64,000 nucleotides of DNA from positions 868,001 through 932,000 of the forward strand of contig JANHCV010000010.1 of the NCBI GenBank assembly GCA_025594325.1, written 5' to 3'. Positions 1 through 10,351 of this stretch are shown here, piece by piece. Position 1 is the first letter of the stretch, and each line of letters starts with the position of its first letter. Under the pieces are notes generated by a model. The model made no database searches. It saw only the letters and a list, made by a program, of their open reading frames with translations, and was not told the DNA's origin. The translations under genes were made by a program, and so were the position numbers. Source of the DNA: Blastocladiella emersonii ATCC 22665. Taxonomy: Eukaryota; Blastocladiomycota; Blastocladiomycetes; Blastocladiales; Blastocladiaceae.

Positions 1-171
1 CTCGCCGTCGTCAGCAGCAACCCGCCACCACCGCCGCCGCCGCCGGCGACGCAGCCGCAGCCCATCTCCAAAAAGCAGCGCAAGAAGGCCGCCGCCCGCA
101 GACGGAGGCTCGAGCGCGAGCAGCAACAGCACCAACAGCAACAGCAGCAGTACGCCGCCCAGTGGCAGTAG
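1..171 (+). CDS. 3' end of an unidentified gene (partial)
   Basis: An open frame enters from the left edge in phase and stops at TAG 169-171, giving 56 C-terminal residues. It begins with a run of prolines, then a basic patch (KKQRKKAAARRRRLERE), then a glutamine-rich stretch ending in YAAQWQ. This composition looks like a disordered, nucleic-acid-binding or nuclear-localising tail, but no domain is visible and no function can be assigned. The start lies outside the window. Confidence 0.5.
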   Translation, partial: LAVVSSNPPPPPPPPATQPQPISKKQRKKAAARRRRLEREQQQHQQQQQQYAAQWQ

Positions 172-784
172 GCGTGTGATCTGGTACGTTCTTTCCTTCT
201 CACCCGCTTGCGCGTGCGCGCGCGTCGTGCCGCCCGTGCTCTCGAGTCGCCAAGGTGCAACCGCGGTACGTTGCTCCTCGCCTGGGTCGTCCGTCGTCGC
301 CGTGCAACTCACCACCCTCCGCGCCATGTCAACCAAGGCCGCTCGCGACCCCGAGTCCGCCCGCGTTCGCGCTACGAGTCGTTCCACCTCGCGTTCGCTA
401 AGTTCTCGCTCAACCCGCTCGTCCGCACCCTCCCTCGCCCCCCGCCGTCGTCGCTCTGCCCTCCTCGACCAACCGGATCTCGGCGCGTCGCTATCGTCGT
501 TGTCGTTGTCGTTGTGGTACTCGGCTGGCTGGCATCCGCGTCGTGCTTGTAGGTCGCTTCTCTCCCCCTCGCTCGCTCGCTTGACCGCTCGACTTGAATG
601 GTACGATCGCATTGCCCACTGTGGCCGTGCGTGCGGCCCCGTTCGCGTCGTCGTCGTTCGAGTGCACTTTTTCTCCCCTCCCTCGTCCCGCCGCCCGAAA
701 AAGATGATGATGAAAGCGGGACTCTGTTGACGATGACGAAAAGAAGACATGAAAAAAAGTATCTGTACAACAACCCCTCTTGAG
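172..784. other. Intergenic, between convergent gene ends
   Basis: This stretch lies between the 3' end of the partial gene and the 3' end of the minus-strand membrane protein gene. It is pyrimidine-rich on the plus strand. The open frames in it give only low-complexity Arg/Ser peptides, as expected of GC-rich non-coding DNA. I see no RNA gene or repeat of note. Confidence 0.5.
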
Positions 785-2386
785 CTACTCGGCCACGGCC
801 ATGGCCGGCGCGCCGCCGCCCGGCGCCACGACGTTGCTGGTCCCGCGAAGCCGGCCCTGGATATCCCCCGACCGGCGCGCCTCCCACGCGAGCCCGCACA
901 GGACGATGAGCCCGCTGCTCGTCCCCGAAATCGTATGCGCGGCGAGCGGCACCCAGAACATGAACCGGTCGTATCCCGTCATGGCGTCGCCGCGCCGGCA
1001 CCCGCCGTCGACCACGGCCGTCAGCACGTGCATCAGGTTGACCGCCGCGAAGACCAGCGACGACAGCGGGAGCACCGTGAACGTCAGCTGCATCCGGCGC
1101 ACCACCCCCGACATCAGCATCGCCTGCAGCTGCCGACGCAGCGCCGCCGTGTTCTGCGTCGTCGAGGCCGACACCGACGAGGTGCCGTGCAGGCGCGACG
1201 TCTCGTCGTCGAGCGCCGACTCGGTGCCCGGCGCGCCCGTCGCGTTGCTGTGCGAGCGCGAGCGGGAAGAGGTACGCTGCTGCGACAGCTTCTGGATCAG
1301 CGCGATCATCGACAGCCGCTGCGTCCCCGTCAGCGTGCCGCCGAGCGCCACCGACTCGCGCGGCTTGGTGAGGTCCCCAGCGGGCGCGGCGCCGGTGGTG
1401 GTGGCCGTCGCGCGGCTCGACCAGCTCGCGTCCGGCGCTGCGCCGGCGAGCAGCGGCGCGCCCGCGGAACTGCCCGGGCTCGCCGTCGAGAACCGGAGCG
1501 AGGTGCCGAGCGCCGCGGTCCCTGCGGAGCTGGCGAGCCGCGCGCTCGAATTGAGCGACGAGCCGAGGTCGGGCCCGCTCGACGCGGGGATCGCGGCGGC
1601 GCTGCTGCGCTGGATCGTGGTGCCAACGGGTTTCGCGGGGCTCTGCTGGTTCTGGTTGTGGTTGCCCTGGGTGCGGTTGGTGCCGAGGACGACGGCGACG
1701 AGCTGGTGGCCGTACAGGCCCATGAGGATGCCGAACACGGCGACGAGGAACCCCCACATGCTCCAGAGCGCCATGTGCACGCCGCGGTTGGTCGCGTCCG
1801 AGGTCGGGACACCGAGCGTGACGGCAAAGGCGACGGTGGCGACGGTCGGGACGATGGTGAACCCGAACATGAACGTGTCGAGGACGAGCGGCGGCGGCGA
1901 GGGGACGGCGAGGATCGCGCTGGTGAAGAGCGACAGCGGCGGGTGCTGCTTGGCGGTGCCGCGCAGCGTGCGTTTCGCGGACGCCGGGATCGAGTAGATG
2001 ATGCCGACCATGTACAGGATCAGCGCCGCGTACCCGACCGTGTACCGCGTGTTCTGCAGCACGTGGCCGACGAGGATCGACTCGGCACCCGCCAGCATCG
2101 ACACGTGCCACAGCAGGTCGATCACCATGAACGACGTGATGAACAGCACCAGGCACTCGGTCGGCATCGGCCGGATCCCCGGGCGGTCCGGCAGCGTCGC
2201 GAAGAACCGCTTCTTCTTGGTAATGTACTGGTACAGCAGCCACGACCCCGCCGCGATCGCGCACGTGCCCATGGCCACCGACGAACCGTGCATCCACGTC
2301 AGGATCTGCCGCGTCGACACGTCGGGGAACCCGTAGATGGTCGTTTCCCAGTGGATGCACTGCTGGAACGCTTCTTCGTGCGCCAT
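785..2386 (-). CDS. Seven-segment integral membrane protein, unidentified
   Basis: Single-exon frame of 533 residues starting MAHEEAFQQC. I count seven hydrophobic segments. Five lie in the first half (about residues 36-55, 75-97, 113-132, 165-195 and 203-236). Then comes a long Ser/Ala/Thr-rich loop of about 190 residues (236-425), then two more near 432-460 and 478-505. The pattern 5 + long loop + 2 resembles a seven-transmembrane receptor with an enlarged third intracellular loop. There is no signal peptide and I recognise no family motif, so a receptor role is only a guess from topology. It is transcribed away from the CYB5D1-like gene, with about 0.4 kb between the two starts. Confidence 0.7.
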   Translation of the reverse strand: MAHEEAFQQCIHWETTIYGFPDVSTRQILTWMHGSSVAMGTCAIAAGSWLLYQYITKKKRFFATLPDRPGIRPMPTECLVLFITSFMVIDLLWHVSMLAGAESILVGHVLQNTRYTVGYAALILYMVGIIYSIPASAKRTLRGTAKQHPPLSLFTSAILAVPSPPPLVLDTFMFGFTIVPTVATVAFAVTLGVPTSDATNRGVHMALWSMWGFLVAVFGILMGLYGHQLVAVVLGTNRTQGNHNQNQQSPAKPVGTTIQRSSAAAIPASSGPDLGSSLNSSARLASSAGTAALGTSLRFSTASPGSSAGAPLLAGAAPDASWSSRATATTTGAAPAGDLTKPRESVALGGTLTGTQRLSMIALIQKLSQQRTSSRSRSHSNATGAPGTESALDDETSRLHGTSSVSASTTQNTAALRRQLQAMLMSGVVRRMQLTFTVLPLSSLVFAAVNLMHVLTAVVDGGCRRGDAMTGYDRFMFWVPLAAHTISGTSSGLIVLCGLAWEARRSGDIQGRLRGTSNVVAPGGGAPAMAVAE

Positions 2387-2804
2387 GATGATGGTTTCCG
2401 GTCTAGTCTATCGTGTAGTGGGGAAGTTGGATCGGGCGAAAGAAGAGCCCGAGCTCTGTCCCCGCCACGACGGCCATTTTCCTTGGCACTGCCTGGGCAC
2501 GATATCCATGGTTTCGGTGGATCCATTGCACCGACTCCGTCCGTGGTCTCTTTGAACGTTGCGTGCGAGGGAAGGAGTCGCTCTTTGACGCGCTTGCCGA
2601 GAGCCGCTGTGGCGCGGCGCGTCCGTCGACAGCCCGAGCATCAGGTGACCCGTGCGAGACGCGTTTGTCTCGCACGCTCTCGACTCTGCACGATCATGTG
2701 TCCCAAAAGTCGAGCAATACGTTGCATCATGAAACCAGCCGATGCAACCTCCATCCGTCTTGACCTCACACTCAAGACGTCACACACACTGAATGCAATG
2801 CACC
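2387..2804. promoter_or_regulatory. Divergent intergenic region with a perfect inverted repeat
   Basis: This is the shared upstream region of the minus-strand 7TM gene and the plus-strand CYB5D1-like gene. It contains a perfect 10-bp inverted repeat, CGTGCGAGAC at 2651-2660 and GTCTCGCACG at 2667-2676, separated by GCGTTT. It also contains the 9-mer GAGACGCGT (2657-2665), which recurs in other intergenic regions here. A promoter role is inferred from position only. Confidence 0.4.
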
Positions 2805-3652
2805 ATGCCTGAACCCGTCGCCCTTACCAACTCGTTCGCCGTGGCGCCCGGCCACCAGCTCACCGATGACGAGCTCATCGAGCGGCTCAAGATCCGCTAC
2901 TACACGCCGGCCGAGGTGTTCGCGCACCGGCACCAGGACGACGTCTGGGTGTCGTGGCTCGGCCACGTCTACGACCTGACGCCGCTCATCAAGACCTACT
3001 ACGGTACATACCATTCCCTCGGCTCTATAGCCGACGAGCTGACGCCTCAGTCCCTAGGCGACCCGCGCCTCGTCCCGATCATCCAGAACGCGGGGCAGGA
3101 CATCTCGCACTGGTTCGATGCGGCGACGGGCGACCTCGCGATGCGCACCGACCCGCGCACGGGGCTGCGCGTGCCCGTGTGCCCGGACGGCGTCCCCGTG
3201 CACGTCCCCGACGTGACGCAGGTCCGCGCCGAGCTCGCGTGGGAGGTGAGCGTGCCGTGGTGGCTCGACCACGCCAAGTACCGCATCGGCCGGCTCTCGC
3301 GCAAGACGCGCCGCGTGCGCATCGTCAACACGCTCAATGGCGACGAGACGCAGCTTGAGGTACGTCGCGTGGGCTTGTGGGTACGCCGACGGAGTACTGA
3401 TTTGCGTGCCCGCGAGCGTAGATTTGCACCGAGGAGCCGATCCAGGCGATCGTGCAGCGGTACCTGGCCTTCAACGCGCACGCCAAGGCGTACACGTGGA
3501 AGTACCTCGGGCGCGTGCTCGACCTGTCGGCGACGTTTGCCGAGAACGGGATCCCCGACGAGTCGGCCGAGCTCGAGCGCATCGGGATCAACGAGCAGGA
3601 CTGGCTGCCCGCCCTGTTCCTGTACTTTTCCGACGACCTGACGGTCGCGTAA
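2793..3652 (+). CDS. CYB5D1: Cytochrome b5 domain-containing protein 1-like (axonemal)
   Basis: Three exons: 2793-3003, 3058-3359 and 3422-3652, giving 247 residues; a second in-frame ATG at 2805 may be the true start. After removing the 54-nt intron 3004-3057 the protein reads YYTPAEVFAHRHQDDVWVSW, GHVYDLTPLIKTYYG, then DPRLVPIIQNAGQDISHWFD. Further on come IGRLSRKTRRVRIVNTLNG and AYTWKYLGRVLDLSATFAENGI, ending LYFSDDLTVA. These follow the order and spacing of animal CYB5D1, a protein linked to ciliary axonemes (radial spokes). The canonical HPGG heme loop of cytochrome b5 is absent, as in that family. The first intron is a multiple of three without a stop, so a retained transcript would add 18 residues. 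A flagellar role is inferred from the family. Confidence 0.88.
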
Positions 3653-3707
3653 CCCCGGGGAGGAGTGATCGTGTACAGTATGCATGTATGAATGAATTTG
3701 TCGACGG

Positions 3708-6700
3708 CTAGAGCCCCTTGAGCGCAATTGCAATCTTCTTCTTGGCGTACTCGCGCGCGGGCGCCCACGACCCGGCCACCGACACGACGAGCGCCAGCAC
3801 CACGACCGTCGTGTACAGGCCCGTCGGGAAGTTGAACGAGAAGGGCATCTCCGTGAACAGGTTGAACTGCAGCGTCAGCGTGACGGCGGTGACGATCCCG
3901 ATGGTCGTGCCCAGCAGGATCGTCGCCAGCACGATGGCTACCGCCTCGTAGATGTACAGGCGGATCACGGTGCCCGCCTACACGACGCGCGAAGGAGCGT
4001 GAGTGCGCTGTCGGGGGACAGGCAAGAGCGTGAGGACTTACGTCGAGGCCAATGGCGCGCAACACGCCAAACTCCCACGCGTTCTCGCGCAGGTTGGCCG
4101 TGAACGAGAGCCACAGGACAAAGAACGAGAGCAGAATCCCGACGAACGCGACTACACACACGAGCGCATCGTCAGTGCCCGTGCCCTACACACCCATCGC
4201 GCCCACCAAACGTACCAATGTAGAACAGCACGTTGATGAAGAACGCAGCGAGCGCCGTCGACTGGAGCTGGTAGTTGAGGTTATCGACCGTGACCTTGTC
4301 GTCGCCGATCGCCGTGTTGAGCTCGTTGATGAACCCCTCGATCTGCAGCGGCGACATGCCCGCGCGCAGCCGGACCAGCGCCGACTGCTTGGGCACGCGG
4401 AGGTCCGTGTCGGGCAGCACCCGCAGTACCGCCGGGCTGACCTTCCCCGGCGCTGCGACGCTCGTCGCCGCCGACACGTTGGTCCCGGCCCACGCGTCGA
4501 TCTCGCGCAGCAGGCGCGCGTAGTGGTCCATGGACACGAGCAGCGGCGATCGGTTCGACGTGAGCCGCGAGATCCCCGTCAAGCTGGGCACCTTGCGCGC
4601 GACGGCGAGCGGGCGCGACAGCTGGCTGCGCGTGGTCGTCCACACCGAGTTGGTCGGCTTGTAGTCGATCTGCAGCACGCAGTTGGTCAGCGCGCCAATG
4701 TACGCGCGGTTCGCGAGCGCCTCGCTGATCACCACGGGCAGCACGTCCCGGTACGCGTCCGTCTGGTTGACCTGCGCCGCGAGCGTGTCGGCCGCGCGCG
4801 CGATGCGGGGCGCCGGCGCCGCGATCGGTTTGCGCGACCCCGCGGTGCTCGGCGCGGGCACCAGTGTGCCGTTCAGTTCCGCGGGCACGCGCCATGGGGA
4901 TACGCCGTCGAGGACGCGGACCGGGATGTAGTACTTGGTCAACGCCACGTCCAGGAAGTTGGCGTGGATCCCCATGACGCGCACCGACGGGCTGCTGAGC
5001 GACGCCATGGGCGCGTACCGCGTGCCCGTCACCGGGTAGTAGCTCGTCAGCGGGAACGTCAGGTACGTGAACCCGGCGACCGCCGTCGAGCTGGCCAGGA
5101 AGTTGGACACGCGCGCCTCGGGCAGCGGCCGCGCGAAGCTGACGCCGTCGATCGAGATGTCCGCGCCGTAGTTCCACTCGAGCGTCTCGGACAGCGTGTC
5201 CGCCTGGAGCCGGAACATGACCGCGGCGAAGATGATGTACGCCAGGCAGAGCGTGAACATGAGGGCGGTTTTCCCGTTCCTCTTCACGTGCGCCGAGAGG
5301 TTCTTGGCCACCACGTCCATGACGTACCGGTCGCGCGTGCAGACCATGACGATGCGCATCGCGACCAGCTCGAGCAGGTGCTGGAGGACCTGGCCAATGA
5401 GCACCTGGCCGACGACCATGGCGAGCAGGATCACCGTCAGGATGCGGAAGAAGAGCCCGAGGTTACCGAACGTGAACGACAGCGGGATCACGTAGTACAC
5501 GAGGAACCCGATCACCACGAACAGCAGCGCGACCACCGTCTCGCCGAGGTTGATCCCGACGTCGCGCAGCCGCGAAATCGTCACGACCGAGTCGAACACC
5601 ACGTTGTGGTACACGTCCAGCGCATCGCGCAAAGTCTGCGATAGCGCACGCCGGATCGGGACCAGCATGCCCAGCACGGGCAGGACCAGGCCCAGCACGA
5701 GGCCCAGCGACCACGCCGTCGTGTCGAGGCCCAGCGCGATGGGCACCGACGCGAACGTGCTGAGAATGTACTCGACGGGGACGTAGAAGACTACACACGG
5801 TCGCGATGTTAGTGCATCTCGCGTGAGGTCCGAGAGAGCGGATCGGCCGTACCGAGGCACACAATCAGACCGAGGACGATGCCGGGGATCGAATAGTAGA
5901 GCGACTGGATCATCAGGAGCCCAATGAGACTGGCCTGCTGCATGCCGAGGGACCGGAGCATGCCGTACTCAAACGTCTTCTCCTCGACGTCGGCGAGCAG
6001 CAGCGCGTAGATGAGCAGGACTGCGAGCAGCGACAGCACCGCGATCACCGTGAAGAAGATCTCGTTCATGAAGATCTGGATGAACTGGGTCCCCTTGAGC
6101 GCCTGGTTGAGCACATCGAGCACGTCCGCCGGGTAGTCGAGCCCGAGCGCCACCGCCATGGCGTCCGTCACCCGCACGAACGCGCGCTGCCGGTCGACCG
6201 ACGCGCCCGTGTACACGGCGACGCGGTCCTTGATGATGGCCACCATCGACATGGCGTAGTCGGCGAGCCGGAACCCCCGCACGTCGGCCACGGTCAGGTT
6301 GAGCGACTGCGACAGCACCGGGTTCGCGGCGATCTGCGCGGCCGCCCGCTTCAGCAGCACCTCGGTCGGCGCCCGGTCGAGCACGATCACGTTGCCCAGC
6401 GCCTGCGGGTACTTGCCCTGCGGCTTGTCGATGGCGTCGACGATCGTGAACTCCTGGCTCAGCGTCGTCAGCTGGCTCACGTTGTTGTTGGTCGCCGTGT
6501 TTAGCATCAGCTGGTACTGGCCGTCGGGCAGCTGCGTCGCGCCGGCGAGAAGCTGTGCGCGCGGCACGCCGAGGACGAGCGACAGCTGGTCGACTTGCGC
6601 CGAGGTCAGCGTCACGGTCGTGTTGCCGACGTTGGCCGCGGCCGTCGTGTTCGCCTACACACAGCTCGAGAGTCAGCAGCGGATCGGCAAGAGGGCCGCG

Positions 6701-8215
6701 CAGCACGTACACCGAGAAACGCAGCGAGATCAAGCCGAATCCCGAGCCGGTCGCCGCGATTCGGCCGCTTGCGGAGGGACCGCAGCAGCGAGCCCGTGAC
6801 GTGGGCCTCGCCGTCGCCGAGCGCGCGGTGGGGCCACGCGACGCCGACGCCGATCTGCTCCTCGAGCGACGAGTCGATGACGAGCAGGTACGCCGACGCG
6901 GCGACGGGGTCCGTGACGGACGGGTCCCAGTTGTCGGACGCGGGGCTGGTGACATTGACGGGGATCAGCCACCGTGGGACCGCGCCCTGCAGGCTCGCGA
7001 CGGACGCGAGCGACGCGTTCGCGCTCGTGTAGTTGAGGAACGGGCGGGTCATGTTGGTAGGTGTCAGGAGCAGGTCGTATTGGCCGACCTGTTAAGCGGG
7101 GCGGGCGTCAGTTGCGGGTCGAAATGACGGGGAGGGAATAGCCGTACCGTGTCCTCAGAGAGCTTGACAAACACGATGGACGAGCGCACGAGCGCGTTCT
7201 GGACCAGGGTGAGGAAGAAGACGACGAGGAACACGGTCAGGAGCCCGATCACAAACGAGCGGTAGTTGCGGCGGTTGTTGGCGAGCACGTAGTCGGCCGA
7301 CAGCTTGATGGACCCGAGGTGGTTGCCGAGCCGTGTCCGCCAGTGGGATAATCTCCCCGCCGCCGAAGGTGCGGTCGCGTCGATGTGCGGTTCGGCCGGG
7401 GAAGGCGGAAGCAGCGGTTTGGAAGGCGAGGATGGCGACGTCGTGGGCGCGGGCGAGAGCGGGCTCATGGGGTACTGCTGCGTGCTGCTCGTTGCTGCCG
7501 ATTTCCGCGTCGTGGAAGCCGAAGGGTATGGCGGTGCGCTTGGTGCGGTCGGTGGAAGTGGAGCGGGCCGTGGTGGTGGTGGTGGCTCGTCAACGTCGAT
7601 GAGGCGAACGGGCGACCGCAGCAGCAGCTCAGGGTGCGACTGCCGCTTTCGGGACGGCGAGGGTCCAGGTTGCGACTGTGGTGGTGGTGGAATGTAGAAC
7701 GGGTTTGGCGGAGCCGTGGCACCCGCGCTGTCGGGCGGAAGCGCAATGAGCGGGCTCTGGAGCGGGGTGGGCCACGCCGGAGCGACACCGGGAAGCAGCG
7801 GGTGGACAGCATGTTTCGGCGGGCTGTCGGTGCCGGCAGAAGAAGTCCGGGTGTGCACGGCAGACGCGGCGCGCGGCGACGAAAACGAGTGTGCCTGGCG
7901 GTTGTGCCGCGACTTGCGCGGCGGCGGGATCGAGTCCGCATTCACGGTGATCGGGGTCACCGGAGCTGGCAGCGAGAAGGGCGGCGCGACGATGGCGCCG
8001 TCGCTCTGCCGGCCAGGTAGCGCAGCGGCGGTCGGTTGGAGGGAAGGCGACCCGGTCCGACCAGCCGACCCACCCGAGCTGTCCAGCGGGCCCGGGAACG
8101 CCGAGCGGACCGAGACATACGAGCTCGTGACAGTGTGCGTGCGCGACGCGGGGCGCGGCTGGGCCGTGACGTCGCCCATCTCGCCCGAGGCCTGGCGCGT
8201 GTGTGGCTGCGACAT
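3708..8215 (-). CDS. FtsX/MacB-type permease-like membrane protein
   Basis: Six exons on the minus strand: 7148-8215, 6711-7088, 5853-6654, 4216-5790, 4042-4151 and 3708-3977, all joining in phase to 1400 residues. The N-terminal ~310 residues are Pro/Ser-rich and probably cytosolic, followed by a first membrane segment (FVIGLLTVFLVVFFLTLVQN). A large extracytoplasmic region with several N-glycosylation motifs follows. Then comes an FtsX-like block with LLLADVEEKTFEYGMLRSLG and following helices, a second extracytoplasmic domain, and a C-terminal FtsX-like block with LRENAWEFGVLRAIG and the end APAREYAKKKIAIAL. The 'E.G.LR.LG' motif after a transmembrane helix, present twice, is the hallmark of the FtsX/MacB permease family. 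No ATPase domain is present here. The small exon limits at 4042-4151 and 6711 are the least certain. Confidence 0.8.
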
Positions 8216-8733
8216 TTTATTCCATCCGATGCATGGGGTGCGGGCCGTAGGCGGGCAACGGTGGGTGCGCGCGCACAAGGCGCGATCGGCGCGCCGCGCG
8301 ACGCGTCTCGCGCCCTGGAGCGCGTCTGTCACGTGGGGCGGCCGCCACGGGCCTCGGGGGAATCGGGGTGCCACGTATCGCGGTCGTCGCCACAGGGCAC
8401 GGGCGGGTGACGGGAGTGGCGGGCGGCGGCGGATCGTCTCGCGGCGCACGCGTGCCTCTGGGCGCCCTCAGCGACCTTCGCCGCCGCCGCCCACCCGCCG
8501 CCGCCCGACGCCCACGGTCCCTCCCCCGCGCGCCCTTGGGACCTCCCCTCTCTCTCTTCTGTTCGGCATCCCGCACCAGACCCCGCCCCGGGACTGCACT
8601 CGCTCGCTACGGATCAACACCGCTACCACGCTGACCGCCACGAACACGACGACGACGAATCCCTTGCTCGCTCTGCTTCCCTCGTAACACCACCTGCCAC
8701 CTCCCACGGACTACGCGTAACACATCTGCCACC
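8216..8733. promoter_or_regulatory. Divergent intergenic region between permease and SEC61 genes
   Basis: About 0.5 kb between the start of the minus-strand permease gene and the start of the Sec61 alpha gene. It is GC-rich, becoming pyrimidine-rich towards Sec61. It contains ACGCGTCTC at 8301-8309, the 9-mer shared with other intergenic regions. No open frame here is convincing. Confidence 0.4.
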
Positions 8734-10249
8734 ATGTCGTGTACGTGATCTGCCGCGCATGCTGGCGCGCCGTACCACACACTCGTCCGAGAGCGCTCAC
8801 ACGCGACGCCCCTCCGCCCCGCCCGTAGTCCGCTTCCTCCACCTCATCCGGCCGTTCATGTCGGTGCTGCCCGAGGTCTCGGCCCCGGAGCGCAAGGTCC
8901 CGTTCCAGCAGAAGGTGCTGTGGACCGCCGTGACGCTCTTCATCTTCCTCGTGTGCTCGCAGATCCCGCTCTACGGCATCACGTCGTCGGGCTCGTCGGA
9001 CCCGCTCTACTGGATGCGCGTCATCCTCGCCTCCAACCGCGGCACCCTCATGGAGCTCGGTATTACCCCGATCATCACCTCGGGCATGATCATGCAGCTG
9101 CTCGCCGGCGCCAACATCATCGAGGTCGACTACTCGGTCAAGGAGGACCGCGCCCTCTTCAACGGCGCCCAGAAGCTGTTTGCCCTGCTCATCACCTTTG
9201 GCCAGGCCGCCGTCCAGGTCATGTCTGGCTTCTACGGCCCGCCCTCGGACCTCGGCGCCGGCATCTGCGTCCTGCTCATCCTCCAGCTCGTCATTGCCGG
9301 CATGATCGTCATCCTCCTCGACGAGCTGCTCCAGAAGGGCTACGGCCTCGGCTCGGGCATCTCGCTCTTCATCGCCACCAACATCTGCGAGACCATTGTG
9401 TGGAAGGCCTTCTCGCCCACCACCGTCAACACGGGCCGCGGGCCCGAGTTCGAGGGCGCCATCATCTCGCTGTTCCACCTGCTCCTCACCCGCTCCGACA
9501 AGTTCCGCGCCCTCAAGGAGGCGCTGTACCGCCCGCACCTGCCCAACGTCATGAACCTGCTCGCCACGGTCCTCGTCTTCGGCGTCGTCATCTACCTGCA
9601 GGGCTGGCGCGTCGAGATCCCCGTCAAGTCGACCCGCGTCCAGGGCCAGACGGGCTCGTACCCGATCAAGCTCTTCTACACGTCCAACATGCCCATCATG
9701 CTCCAGTCCACGCTCGTCTCCAACATCTTCATGATCTCGCAGCTGCTGCACTCGCGCTTCCCCGACAACTTTGTCGTGCGCCTGCTCGGCGTCTGGAAGC
9801 CCTTCGAGGGCTCATCGCAGTTTGTCGCCACCTCGGGCCTCGCCTACTACCTGACCCCGCCCCAGTCCATCACCTCGGCCCTCATGGACCCGATCCACTT
9901 TGCCCTGTACACGGCCATCCTGCTCTCGGCCTGCGCCCTCCTCTCCAAGGCCTGGATCGAGGTCTCGGGCTCCTCGCCCCGCGACGTTGCCCGCCAGCTC
10001 AAGGACCAGCAGCTCGTCATCCGCGGCTACCGCGACACCACCATGTACAAGGAGCTCAAGCGCGTCATCCCGACCGCCGCCATGCTCGGCGGCCTCTGCA
10101 TCGGCCTCCTGTCCGTCTCGGCCGACCTCCTCGGCGCTATCGGCTCCGGCACCGGGATCCTCCTCGCCGTCACCATCATCTACCAGTACTTTGAGATCTT
10201 TGTCAAGGAGCAGATGGAGGCCGGCGCCGGCTTCGACGCTGCCCAGTAA
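8734..10249 (+). CDS. SEC61: Sec61 alpha, protein-conducting channel subunit
   Basis: Two exons: a 7-nt first exon 8734-8740 (ATG TCG T), an 88-nt intron 8741-8828, and 8829-10249. They give 475 residues, very close to the usual ~476. The tiny first exon restores the typical N-terminus [19 protein letters not shown] followed by [16 protein letters not shown]. Family signatures are clear: [16 protein letters not shown], the plug-proximal region [20 protein letters not shown], and [19 protein letters not shown]. The lateral-gate and loop regions [20 protein letters not shown] and [14 protein letters not shown] are also present. The protein forms the ER translocon pore with the beta and gamma subunits. 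An upstream in-frame ATG at 8759 lies inside the intron and is not the start. Confidence 0.95.
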
Positions 10250-10351
10250 GTGTTGTAGCATCACCTCATTCGTTTTTGTCATCTTTTCCCCCCTCCTATC
10301 ATCGTCATCAAATATCAAGTATTGTCCAATCATCATTATCACCAGTCCTCC

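Noticed and set aside
372-2360. 662-residue minus-strand frame overlapping the 7TM gene
   Set aside because: Arg/His/Ala-rich out-of-frame shadow of the real gene at 785-2386; no hydrophobic segments or motifs.
749-2812. 687-residue plus-strand frame
   Set aside because: Antisense shadow in GC-rich DNA, with composition of random Arg/Pro/Gly codons.
4052-5644. 530-residue plus-strand frame opposite the permease
   Set aside because: Antisense of the clearly membrane-like permease exon; rich in Arg, His and Asp with no domain.
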